A stretch of 32,460 bases of DNA from a virus, in IMG/VR virus record IMGVR_UViG_3300030099_001308, positions 1 through 32,460 of that record, one strand, 5' to 3'. Below the pieces are notes generated by a model. The model made no database searches. It saw nothing but the letters and a program-made list of their open reading frames with translations, and was not told where the DNA came from. The position numbers were made by a program, and so were the translations under genes. Shown here in pieces: positions 12,092 through 19,443 of this stretch (position 1 is its first letter; each line of letters begins with the position of its first letter).

Positions 12092-12117
12092 CTCTCTAAT
12101 TCCCAACTATAGAAAGG
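12092..12117 (+). promoter_or_regulatory. Leader motif copy 7
   Basis: CTCTCTAATTCCCAACTATA then GAAAGG. This copy is the most T7-promoter-like (TAAT ... ACTATAG). Unlike the others it is 41 bases away from the next start codon (12159), so the GAAAGG here cannot be that gene's ribosome site. This argues for a transcriptional role. Confidence 0.6.
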
Positions 12118-12144
12118 ATCTATAGGTAGGATCTAAACCATAGG

Positions 12145-12160
12145 CATATAGGAAAATAAT
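12145..12160 (+). promoter_or_regulatory. CATATAGGAAAATAAT element, copy 1
   Basis: This 16-base string occurs identically before the capsid gene (26253-26268). Here it ends within the start codon of the RHH-like gene. It may be a second class of phage promoter (TATAGGA initiation block) or a strong ribosome site (AGGAAAA). Confidence 0.45.
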
Positions 12161-12332
12161 GCAAGATGAATATAGAAATAGCGTAATAAACGTAGTGCTG
12201 TCCCGAAAACTTGTAAGAGAAACTAAAATGTTTATCCTGCAAAATCAGTTAGATATACCATTAAAAACATTTGTAGAGCAAGCGATTACAGAAAAAATAA
12301 AAAAGATGGATAGAGGGGTTGACAAGGAATAA
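12159..12332 (+). CDS. Small ribbon-helix-helix-like protein, possible repressor
   Basis: 57 residues from ATG 12159 to TAA 12332. The pattern fits a ribbon-helix-helix DNA-binding fold: a strand (SVINVVLSRKLV, residues ~8-19), helix A (RETKMFILQNQL), a turn (DIP) and helix B (LKTFVEQAITEKIKKMD). Such proteins (Arc, MetJ types) are dimers that insert the strand into DNA and bind short repeats. It stands beside the integrase, has its own upstream motif, contains a CCCGAAAACT repeat in its own coding sequence (12202-12212), and ends in a perfect hairpin. A repressor or directionality role is inferred. Confidence 0.6.
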   Translation: MQDEYRNSVINVVLSRKLVRETKMFILQNQLDIPLKTFVEQAITEKIKKMDRGVDKE

Positions 12333-12339
12333 TCCTTGT
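12322..12339 (+). terminator. Hairpin spanning the RHH gene stop
   Basis: ACAAGGA / TCCTTGT (12322-12328 and 12333-12339), perfect 7-bp stem whose ATAA loop contains the end of the stop codon. There is no T run, so it is either a weak terminator, an mRNA-stabilising hairpin or an operator. Confidence 0.4.
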
Positions 12340-12441
12340 GCCAAGGTGTCTTTTCATATCTACGAACTTCCAGTTTACATCTCAAGCGACAACTAAGTTT
12401 CCGCTTTTGCCATTACTGCTAGTTCGACATTACTTCACATA

Positions 12442-12457
12442 CTTGCACTTCTGCAAG
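12442..12457 (+). other. Hairpin CTTGCA / TGCAAG before the 12475 gene
   Basis: Perfect 6-bp stem with CTTC tetraloop, followed by ATTATATAAAGAGGG and the ATG at 12475. It is the only structure seen in the 142-base gap 12333-12474 apart from the hairpin at its left edge. It could be part of the leader or of a promoter. Confidence 0.35.
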
Positions 12458-12474
12458 ATTATATAAAGAGGGTT

Positions 12475-12744
12475 ATGGGGCAAAATACTTATGCTAGTAG
12501 AGCATTAGCACATAAGAGGGTACGCAAGAATAAATTAATCTCTAGAGAACAAGTTAACAGAGCAGTAGAAGAATACAAAAGTAAAGGTGGAACCATTACT
12601 AAACTTCCTACTTTATCTGATGATTTCAGTCAAAAGTTAGTTTCTGGATCTGAGTATTACAAAGTATATAGCTGGACCTTTGATAGTGTTAGAAAACATG
12701 GGGTAGTTAAGCAAGACCATTTAAACAATGAGGATATAAAGTGA
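12475..12744 (+). CDS. Small hypothetical protein
   Basis: 89 residues with an AAAGAGGG ribosome site. The start is basic (ASRALAHKRVRKNKLISREQ), and the middle EYKSKGGTITKLP resembles a short segment I recall from small regulatory-looking proteins in marine phages ahead of the RNA polymerase gene. No named family. The stop overlaps the next ATG. Probably the first gene of the operon that runs into RNA polymerase. Confidence 0.65.
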   Translation: MGQNTYASRALAHKRVRKNKLISREQVNRAVEEYKSKGGTITKLPTLSDDFSQKLVSGSEYYKVYSWTFDSVRKHGVVKQDHLNNEDIK

Positions 12745-12989
12745 AGTGGATTAGAGATCCTACTCACCATGTTACTTGTGTATGTAGAGCAGACGATCCT
12801 ATAACTGATTTCACTCATTGTAAGTTGTGTAAAAAGGAATTATGTAACTTAGATAAAGGATGGGATAGATGTTTTGATTGCTACAAAATTCCACTAGAGA
12901 AAGAGTTTATAAATTCCTATGAACAAGCAGGGTATGTAGTTACAAAACATGGTATTTTTTCTAAGAAAATGGAGATAGATGCATCCTAA
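12741..12989 (+). CDS. Cys-rich zinc-ribbon-like protein
   Basis: 82 residues. The N-terminal half holds Cys in C-V-C, H-C-K-L-C-K-K-E-L-C and R-C-F-D-C spacing, enough for one or two zinc sites. The C-terminal half is ordinary (INSYEQAGYVVTKHGIFSKK). It overlaps genes at both ends. A nucleic-acid- or protein-binding adaptor is likely in general terms; no specific function. Confidence 0.6.
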   Translation: MKWIRDPTHHVTCVCRADDPITDFTHCKLCKKELCNLDKGWDRCFDCYKIPLEKEFINSYEQAGYVVTKHGIFSKKMEIDAS

Positions 12990-13398
12990 AGATAGTGGTC
13001 AACTAACTGGTCGTGTAGCTGGTAGTAGACTTACTTGTGTAAGGTTCTCTCATAGAGACAAGAATGGAAGCAGAATAAACTTATATAAGTGTAGTTGTGG
13101 TAATTATAAAAAGTTGTATCAGCAAGCAGTTAATTCTTTAAATACAAAATCATGTGGGTGTCTTAAAAAAGAGCAAGACCCCCTTGTATACAAAAGGATG
13201 AGAAAGTTTGAAAAAAAGAGAAGAGAGAACCACCTCAAAGCTTGTACAGGTAGACCACCAAAGAACAAAGGTCAAAAGAGAGTAGATATATTAGTAGATG
13301 GTGAAATTAAACATAAGTTTGTACCAGCTAATGAAGTTGCTAAACATGACAAACAATTTATGAAGGATTTAACTGCTTTGTACTACACAGCAGTATGA
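12979..13398 (+). CDS. Phage zinc-finger protein of the SCGC type
   Basis: 139 residues. YKCSCGNYKKL and TKSCGCLKKEQ form the C-x-C-G ... S-C-G-C-[LK]-K-[KE]-E pair seen in many phage proteins, often N-terminal to HNH or AP2 homing endonuclease domains. No HNH or AP2 domain follows here; instead there is a basic tail with GRPPKNKG, an AT-hook-like core. Likely a stand-alone DNA-binding protein, possibly a remnant of a homing endonuclease. Confidence 0.6.
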   Translation: MHPKDSGQLTGRVAGSRLTCVRFSHRDKNGSRINLYKCSCGNYKKLYQQAVNSLNTKSCGCLKKEQDPLVYKRMRKFEKKRRENHLKACTGRPPKNKGQKRVDILVDGEIKHKFVPANEVAKHDKQFMKDLTALYYTAV

Positions 13399-13433
13399 TA
13401 TGGGCAACGTGTATTAATTAAAGAATTATCAAA

Positions 13434-13781
13434 ATGAAAGAAAGTGTAAATAAGCAAGCAGAAAGACTAGTTAATGGTGATAGACAATGGGCTTATGATC
13501 ACCCATTGGAAAACTGTGAAAGAATAGGAATTATTTGGGGTGTAATACTAGATACAGATGCAGTAGCACCTGAGAAGGTAGCACTTATGTTAGCTGGTAT
13601 GAAAATAGCCAGAGAAATATATAGACATAAAGAAGATAACTTGGTTGATCTTGCTGGTTATTCTGCTTGTGTGCAGATGATACATGATAAGAAAAAGGAG
13701 TTGTTTATTAAGAAAGAAGAACAGGATGACTATGACCGAAACTTTAAACCAGCAGTTTATGAGGAAACAAATATTGGGTAA
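13434..13781 (+). CDS. DUF6378-like protein
   Basis: 115 residues. AYDHPLENCERIGIIWGVIL, then VAPEKVALMLAGMKIAREIY and RHKEDNLVDLAGYSACVQM match a family common in phages that I recall as DUF6378, all-helical and of unknown function, related in look to MazG-type nucleotide-associated helical proteins, though that link is not established. ATG 13434 follows a 35-base gap with no clear ribosome site. Next gene starts 2 bases after its stop. Confidence 0.7.
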   Translation: MKESVNKQAERLVNGDRQWAYDHPLENCERIGIIWGVILDTDAVAPEKVALMLAGMKIAREIYRHKEDNLVDLAGYSACVQMIHDKKKELFIKKEEQDDYDRNFKPAVYEETNIG

Positions 13782-13783
13782 TT

Positions 13784-13999
13784 ATGAGAGTTGAATCTAA
13801 ATGCCCACATTGTGGTAAGAGACATCTAGAAAACAGGGAACATTCTGGTACTAGTATTATTGAATGTTCTTGTAGTAATAAGTTTATTGCTATTGCAAGA
13901 ATAAATTTAGAAGTAGAAGCACTTAAAATTGTAGATGAACTAATTCTTGACAGGAAGTCTGGGAATTATGTATCAAAACGTACTGGAGAAACAGCTTAA
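13784..13999 (+). CDS. Small zinc-ribbon protein
   Basis: 71 residues with C-P-H-C-G-K-R-H and E-C-S-C-S-N-K-F, a typical four-Cys zinc ribbon, then a helical part (INLEVEALKIVDELILD). It overlaps the start of the RNA polymerase gene by 32 bases in a different frame. Function unknown; possibly a transcription accessory because of its position. Confidence 0.6.
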   Translation: MRVESKCPHCGKRHLENREHSGTSIIECSCSNKFIAIARINLEVEALKIVDELILDRKSGNYVSKRTGETA

Positions 14000-16439
14000 C
14001 CTTGAACTAGAAGGTAAAAGGTTAGGTCAAAAAAGATACCAGAGGGTTAGCAAGGAAGCTAAAGACCAAGAGTCATGGACTAGACTCCCCTCTGTACGTT
14101 ACATTATGTCAGAAGCAGTACAACCTATTTCTACTGCTTTTAGAAAATGGATAGATAAACGTAAAACTGGTAAACCAGCTTACGCTACTCACCTAATAGA
14201 AGTTGTTGAGTCTCTTGAATTAGAAGATGAAACAATAGCCTATCTAGCACTTATCTGTACGCTAGATGGTTTATCTCAATCCCATCCAGAATATCGTGTA
14301 GCAAGGACCATAGGTAATGCTATACAAGATGAACATAGGTTACGAACCTTTCGTACAGAGAATCCCAATTATTTTAAGAGGGTTTTAGAATCAGAACATC
14401 AGAAACGTAATCCAAGGTATAGACAAAAAAACGCTATGACTTGGTTGCTTTCTAGAAAGACCCAATTAAACCTACATGATCTTACATTAGAAGATGCTGA
14501 TAAGATTATGTTGGGTAAAATTCTAATTCATCTTATACACAGAGAAACTGGGTTAGTTAATGTAGTACCTAACTATGTCAATAAAAGAAAAACCATCAAT
14601 ATGTTGGTCCCTAATCCTTCTGCTCTTGAATGGATAGAGAAGCTGGAAAGACATAGGGAAAACATAGCTACTCAGTATATGCCATGTGTGGTAACACCTA
14701 GAGATTGGCAAGAGAAAACATTAGGTGGTGGTTATTACACTAGTCAACTAAAAGGACTACGTGCAATTAAGTTACATAAAAAAACAGGGTATCAAGATTT
14801 AGATAACGTAAGTATGCCCCTTGTGTATGATGCTTTAAATCAAATGCAGAGGACAGAATTTGCTATCAATATACCAATGTATGAGTTGATGCAAAAGGCA
14901 TACGATAGTGGTGCAGAGTGGGAAGGAATACCACCTAACAAACCTTATGATTTACCACAATGTCCTTACCCAGGTACACAAAAGAAAACTTTAACAGAAG
15001 AACAAAAAGAAGTATGGGAAAAGTGGGCTAAACCTTATGCCATGCTGATGAGAAAAAACAATCAGATGTATAGCAGAAGGTTGCAGTTTGTTAGAGGGTT
15101 GCAAATGGCTAAAGACTTAATGCAACACAAACAGTTTAATTATGTAGCCCAATGTGATTATAGAGGTAGATATTACCTCATGCACAACTTCTTACATCCC
15201 CAAGGTCCAGATTGGTCTAAATCCCTTCTACAAAGTGCAGTAGGTATGCCAGTAACAGAGGAAGAACAAGTAAATGCTTTGGCTATAGCAGGAGCAAACT
15301 TGTATGGGTTTGATAAAACCAATATGGAGAACAGAGTTAAATGGATTAACCACCATACTGATCAGATCATAGAGAGTGCTAAAGCACCTTTTGATTTTAA
15401 ATGGTGGACCGATGCAGATGAACCTTGGCAGTTTCTAGCATTCTGTAAGGAGTGGAGAAAGTACAAAACTAATGGACTAGGGTACAAGAGTTTTTATTGG
15501 GTACATACCGATGGTAGTCAAAATGGTATCCAGCATTACTCCGCTATGTTAGGTGATGAAGAAACTGCTCACTATTGCAACCTTACCTATACCAATAATC
15601 CACAAGACTTATATCAAGAAGTAGCAGATGAAGTTAAAACCATACTGAAAGAATCTAATGAACCTTTAGCAAGGGATTGGTTGAAGAGTGATCTTATAAA
15701 TAGATCCATGCTGAAGAAAATAGTTATGACCTTTCCGTATGGGGGTACACCTCACATGTTTACCGAATACATAAATGGTTATGTAATAGAATATGCAGGG
15801 GAAGTAGAGTGGCCTTTTAACAATGGTGTAAGAGTAACAGATGCATTCAAAGAATCACGTTGGTTAGTAAGTAAAATACAAGATGCACTTAAAGTAAAAG
15901 TAAAAGCAGCCACTAATGGAATGCAATGGATTAAATCAGTAGCAAAACAAATTATAAAACAGAAAGTACCAGTACAATGGAGAACCCCAAGTGGTTTTGT
16001 AGTAGTACAAAATTATCCAGAGGTTCGATCAAGAAAAATAAGGACTGTACTGGATGGTAAATTAATCATGGCTAATGTTCAGGGCAACCCAATAGGTAGT
16101 AAGCAGGATAGTTGGAAAACTGGTAACGCTACACCACCTAATTTTATTCATAGTATGGATGCTAGTCATCTTACTCTTACTTTACAGAAATGTAGAGAAC
16201 ATGATTTAAATCAAGTGACTATGATACACGATAGTTACGGAAGTTTAGTGGCACAAATGCCATTAATGCAGAAACTCTTACGTGAATCCTTTGTTGAAAT
16301 GTATGAACAATGGGATGTATGTGAAGAGTTTCTAAAGGATGCCTCAATGGTAGTACCAGAGAGTGCATTACCAAGTCCACCAGAGAGGGGGAACTTGGAT
16401 ATTAATCTGGTGAGGGAATCACCTTTCTTTTTCGCATAG
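13968..16439 (+). CDS. rpo: T7-like single-subunit RNA polymerase (gp1)
   Basis: 823 residues from ATG 13968 (T7: 883). Motif A: Asp515 in DGSQNGIQHYSAML. Motif B: NRSMLKKIVMTFPYGG with Arg579 and catalytic Lys583. TPPNFIHSMDASHL precedes motif C, Asp755 in MIHDSYGS. The C-terminus ends FFFA, like the FAFA 'foot' of T7. The specificity-loop region (after VPVQWRTPSGF) differs from T7, so promoters must differ too. It transcribes the middle and late genes. The gene overlaps the zinc-ribbon gene upstream and is followed by replication genes in T7 order. Confidence 0.97.
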   Translation: MYQNVLEKQLNLELEGKRLGQKRYQRVSKEAKDQESWTRLPSVRYIMSEAVQPISTAFRKWIDKRKTGKPAYATHLIEVVESLELEDETIAYLALICTLDGLSQSHPEYRVARTIGNAIQDEHRLRTFRTENPNYFKRVLESEHQKRNPRYRQKNAMTWLLSRKTQLNLHDLTLEDADKIMLGKILIHLIHRETGLVNVVPNYVNKRKTINMLVPNPSALEWIEKLERHRENIATQYMPCVVTPRDWQEKTLGGGYYTSQLKGLRAIKLHKKTGYQDLDNVSMPLVYDALNQMQRTEFAINIPMYELMQKAYDSGAEWEGIPPNKPYDLPQCPYPGTQKKTLTEEQKEVWEKWAKPYAMLMRKNNQMYSRRLQFVRGLQMAKDLMQHKQFNYVAQCDYRGRYYLMHNFLHPQGPDWSKSLLQSAVGMPVTEEEQVNALAIAGANLYGFDKTNMENRVKWINHHTDQIIESAKAPFDFKWWTDADEPWQFLAFCKEWRKYKTNGLGYKSFYWVHTDGSQNGIQHYSAMLGDEETAHYCNLTYTNNPQDLYQEVADEVKTILKESNEPLARDWLKSDLINRSMLKKIVMTFPYGGTPHMFTEYINGYVIEYAGEVEWPFNNGVRVTDAFKESRWLVSKIQDALKVKVKAATNGMQWIKSVAKQIIKQKVPVQWRTPSGFVVVQNYPEVRSRKIRTVLDGKLIMANVQGNPIGSKQDSWKTGNATPPNFIHSMDASHLTLTLQKCREHDLNQVTMIHDSYGSLVAQMPLMQKLLRESFVEMYEQWDVCEEFLKDASMVVPESALPSPPERGNLDINLVRESPFFFA

Positions 16440-16446
16440 GAAGTGT

Positions 16447-17034
16447 ATGAAACAATTAGAGAAAACACCAAAAGGTGAAGCACTTTGGTTAAAAATGATA
16501 AGACCAGAGACTAATTATAATCCGCAAGGAGTGTATGAAGGGAACCTTGTTTTAAAAGGTAAAGAAGCAGAAGAGTTTAAATCTATTGTTGATCAGTATA
16601 TTACTGATGCTGTTGTAGAACATACAGTAGATGGTAAGAAGCCAAAAAAAGCAAATCCACCTTACAAAGTAAATAAAGTAGATGGTCAGGAAGATGGTAT
16701 TGCTTTCAAGTTTAAGATGAAGGCTAAGTACGAAACCAGGAAAGGTGATGTCATTACTCAGAAACCTACAGTAGTAGATGCTAAAGGTGGTGTTATTACT
16801 GATCCTGAATTTAGTATTGGCAATGGTTCTATTGTCAAAATTGCATATAAAACTAGAACTTGGAGTGTTGCTGGAACTGGTTGTGGTGTATCCCTAATTC
16901 CAATGGCAGTACAAGTTATCAACCATGTACCTTACTCAGCTAATTCAGATGGATTTGGATTTGAAGAGGAAGAAGGGTTTGAATACAAGGAAGAGGGGAA
17001 AGAAACGATCTTTGAAGAGGAAGACGATTTTTAG
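16447..17034 (+). CDS. ssb: Single-stranded DNA-binding protein (gp2.5-like)
   Basis: 195 residues. The body is beta-rich (an OB-fold is expected) with WLKMIRPETNYNPQGVYEGN near the start, shared with gp2.5-like proteins of marine podoviruses, and a long acidic tail ending in EEEDDF. In T7 the acidic tail with terminal Phe contacts the polymerase and helicase, and here the helicase tail also ends in DTDF. It coats ssDNA and coordinates the replisome. The coding region of its tail overlaps the start of the endonuclease gene in another frame. Confidence 0.8.
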   Translation: MKQLEKTPKGEALWLKMIRPETNYNPQGVYEGNLVLKGKEAEEFKSIVDQYITDAVVEHTVDGKKPKKANPPYKVNKVDGQEDGIAFKFKMKAKYETRKGDVITQKPTVVDAKGGVITDPEFSIGNGSIVKIAYKTRTWSVAGTGCGVSLIPMAVQVINHVPYSANSDGFGFEEEEGFEYKEEGKETIFEEEDDF

Positions 17035-17410
17035 ATCAAAGTTTGAAAAAGAAGTGTTTGAGGCACTTCCACAAAAGGGATGTATATATCAGCCTAAAAG
17101 GTTTTATGTAGACATCCCTACTTCTTACGTTCCAGACATTCTTTTACCTAATGGTATTTATGTAGAAGTAAAAGGTTTTCTGAGATTAAAAGACAGAATC
17201 AAATACGTTAAATTCAAAGAACAGTTTCCAGAGATAGATTTAAGGTTTGTATTCTATAATTGTGAAAGTTCTTACCAAGGTGCAGTAAAAAGAAAAGATG
17301 ATACTAAACCTTCATTAGCAGAATGGGCTGAAAGATATGGATTTATCTATGCAGATCAAAGAGTACCTACCTCATGGTTTGGTGAATATAAAGAAAAGGA
17401 ATCAGACTGA
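16979..17410 (+). CDS. Endonuclease I, Holliday junction resolvase (gp3-like)
   Basis: About 143 residues from TTG 16979 (T7 gp3: 149). Catalytic set of the T7 family: Glu in FRSKFEKEVFEAL, Asp in VPDILLPNG, and the Glu-x-Lys in IYVEVKGFLR; EQFPEIDLRFVF is also conserved. It resolves branched DNA and helps degrade host DNA. The start is uncertain: ATG 16949 and 16925 are in frame but lack ribosome sites and would add a long extension, whereas TTG 16979 follows AAGAGGAAGAAGG and gives a T7-like length. The first ~18 codons lie inside the acidic tail of the ssDNA-binding protein. Confidence 0.88.
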   Translation: MNTRKRGKKRSLKRKTIFRSKFEKEVFEALPQKGCIYQPKRFYVDIPTSYVPDILLPNGIYVEVKGFLRLKDRIKYVKFKEQFPEIDLRFVFYNCESSYQGAVKRKDDTKPSLAEWAERYGFIYADQRVPTSWFGEYKEKESD

Positions 17411-17807
17411 TTATATTATAGTTACTTGTACTGATACTAAACCTGACAAACTACTAGACATTGTACAATTAGATAGACTGCATAGAGCATTAGGTTGGGT
17501 TTGTGTAGGTTGTCATTTTCTTATAGATAAATTTGGGGAAATGCAAAAGGGTAGGGAACTAGATGAACATGGTAGTCACACTTGGGGTTACGATGATACT
17601 TCTATATGTATAACTTTGGTAGGTGGTAGAAACTTAGAAGGTTTACCTACAGATCAAAGTTATTTCGAGGAACAACTAGAATCATTACTACTTCTTACTT
17701 CTTATCTTAAAAAAATATATCCAGATGCAAGGGTCATAGGTCAGGATCAATTACTTAAAGATGAGGAAAAACCATACTTTGATGTAGAGGATTATGTTAA
17801 TGGGTAG
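17337..17807 (+). CDS. gp3.5-like amidase fold without catalytic residues
   Basis: 156 residues from ATG 17337; similarity to T7 lysozyme begins at ~residue 18, so GTG 17382 is an alternative start. Conserved with T7: NQTDYIIV/STDAIFV, LGWVCVGCHFLI/QGWLDVGYHFII, HGSHTWGYDDTSI, LVGG. Lost: the zinc ligand His of VHC is Thr (VTC), the second His (RAHHEV) is Gln/Asp (IGQDQL), the zinc Cys and catalytic Lys (KACP) become EEKP, and catalytic Tyr (GYHF) is Cys (GCHF). It therefore cannot be a standard zinc amidase. T7 lysozyme also binds and inhibits T7 RNA polymerase, and that role may be what is retained. Genes overlap at both ends. Confidence 0.85.
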   Translation: MDLSMQIKEYLPHGLVNIKKRNQTDYIIVTCTDTKPDKLLDIVQLDRLHRALGWVCVGCHFLIDKFGEMQKGRELDEHGSHTWGYDDTSICITLVGGRNLEGLPTDQSYFEEQLESLLLLTSYLKKIYPDARVIGQDQLLKDEEKPYFDVEDYVNG

Positions 17808-19443
17808 ACATCCTTACAATAAAGCTAATTGGGTTAAGAATATAGGTTGTGATTCTTGTGGTAGTAAAGATAACAAATCAGTTTATGATGATGGTAGTAC
17901 GTGGTGTTGGACTTGTGAAAAAAGGGGAACAATGGATGGAGATACAGTAGAAGCAGTAGAACAGAAACCTAAGAAGAAACTAAATTTAATTCCTAGGGAT
18001 CAGTTATTCTATGAAGATTTACCTAAACGAAAAATAACAGAGGAAACATGCCGATTCTACGATTATCAAAAAACATTATTAGACGGGGTAAAAACAGCAG
18101 TAATAACCTTTACAGAGAACGGAGTAGACATAGCCCAGAAGACGAGGGGTCTGAACAGGGATTTCAAGTGGAGGGGGAAAACATCTCTTCTATTTGGTCA
18201 GAACAAGTTTCAACCACAAAAGAACCTGAACTACCCTCAACCTCTGATAATAACAGAGGGAGAGATTGATTGTTTAACTGTAGCACAAGTATTTAACTTA
18301 AAAAGACCAGTAGTATCCATAACTAAAGGTGCTGGTCATGCAGTAAACCAAATAAAAGAAAACTTAGAATGGGTTGAATCCTTTCCTGAAGTAATACTTT
18401 GTTTTGATGCTGATGAAGCTGGTGATAAAGCAACAAAAAAAGTAGCACAACTACTATCCTATGGTAAATGTAAGATAGTCCAGTTACCTGAGAAAGATCC
18501 TAATGAGTTATTAATGCAAAACAGGCAACAGGATCTCATGCAAGCAATCTACAATGCTAAACCTCATAAACCAGAGGGTATAGTAACAGGGGATGAAATA
18601 TGGGAAGAAATAATAAAAGTACATGATGAAGTAAGTATTCCTTACCCATTCCCTAAGTTAGATGAGATGACTAGGGGAATACGTTGTGGTGAAATAGTTT
18701 GTATTACTGCTGGAACAGGGGTAGGTAAGTCACAGTTTTGTAGAGAAGTAGCATACAACACTATCTTACAAGGACATAAAGTTGCCTACTATGCACTAGA
18801 GGAAAACACTAAGCGTTCTGCTATTGGTTTACTTGCTCTTCATGCTAATGAACCACTACATCTACATTCACAGGAAGAACGAGATTTAGATAAATGGGAA
18901 AACTGGTACAAGGATCTGGATCTGGGAAACAAAGTAGTATTTGATAAACATTGGGGTAGTTCCTCAGAGGACAGTATTAAGGATAAATTACGTCATTTTG
19001 TAAAAGGCTATGACTGTAAGTTAATTATCCTTGACCACATTTCTATTATTGTCTCAGGAGATGGGGAAGGTGACGAGAGAAGGAAAATAGATAACCTTAT
19101 GACCAACCTACGGGATTTCGTTGAGGATACCCAATGTGCGTTATTGCTGGTATCGCATTTAAAAAGAACTAATGGGGGTAAGGGGCATGAAGAAGGTGAG
19201 AGAGTAGGATTAAATCATCTTAGGGGATCTCAGGCTATAGCTCAGTTATCAGATATGTGTATTGCTTTAGAAAGAGATAAACAAGGTAAAGATAAACATC
19301 TTACTACAGTACGTGTATTAAAAAATAGATATTCAGGGGAAGAGGGTGCTTGTTCTGTACTGAGATATACGCCTGAGACAGGAAGATTATTTGAGACACT
19401 AGAGGAAATAAATTTTGATGAAGAAGAGGATACTGATTTTTGA
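17794..19443 (+). CDS. Primase-helicase (gp4-like)
   Basis: 549 residues (T7: 566). Zinc-binding domain with Cys19, Cys22, Cys38 and Cys41 (CDSCGS ... CWTCEK). TOPRIM primase core: LIITEGEIDCLTVA and VILCFDADEAGDKA. RecA-like helicase: Walker A GTGVGKSQF at ~307-315, Walker B KLIILDHISIIVSG, and motif LLLVSHLKR; conserved NHLRGSQAIAQLSD. The acidic C-terminus ends EEEDTDF, as needed in T7 to contact DNA polymerase. It unwinds DNA and makes primers. It overlaps the amidase-like gene and the DNA polymerase gene. Confidence 0.96.
   Translation: MLMGRHPYNKANWVKNIGCDSCGSKDNKSVYDDGSTWCWTCEKRGTMDGDTVEAVEQKPKKKLNLIPRDQLFYEDLPKRKITEETCRFYDYQKTLLDGVKTAVITFTENGVDIAQKTRGLNRDFKWRGKTSLLFGQNKFQPQKNLNYPQPLIITEGEIDCLTVAQVFNLKRPVVSITKGAGHAVNQIKENLEWVESFPEVILCFDADEAGDKATKKVAQLLSYGKCKIVQLPEKDPNELLMQNRQQDLMQAIYNAKPHKPEGIVTGDEIWEEIIKVHDEVSIPYPFPKLDEMTRGIRCGEIVCITAGTGVGKSQFCREVAYNTILQGHKVAYYALEENTKRSAIGLLALHANEPLHLHSQEERDLDKWENWYKDLDLGNKVVFDKHWGSSSEDSIKDKLRHFVKGYDCKLIILDHISIIVSGDGEGDERRKIDNLMTNLRDFVEDTQCALLLVSHLKRTNGGKGHEEGERVGLNHLRGSQAIAQLSDMCIALERDKQGKDKHLTTVRVLKNRYSGEEGACSVLRYTPETGRLFETLEEINFDEEEDTDF

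Noticed and set aside
12333-12474. Possible tRNA fragment (GTTCGAC at 12423) marking attP
   Set aside because: The flanking bases do not form a T-arm stem or acceptor end, so no tRNA-like structure can be supported.
18048-18269. 73-codon + strand frame inside the primase-helicase gene
   Set aside because: Overlaps the conserved primase region in another frame and has no family features.
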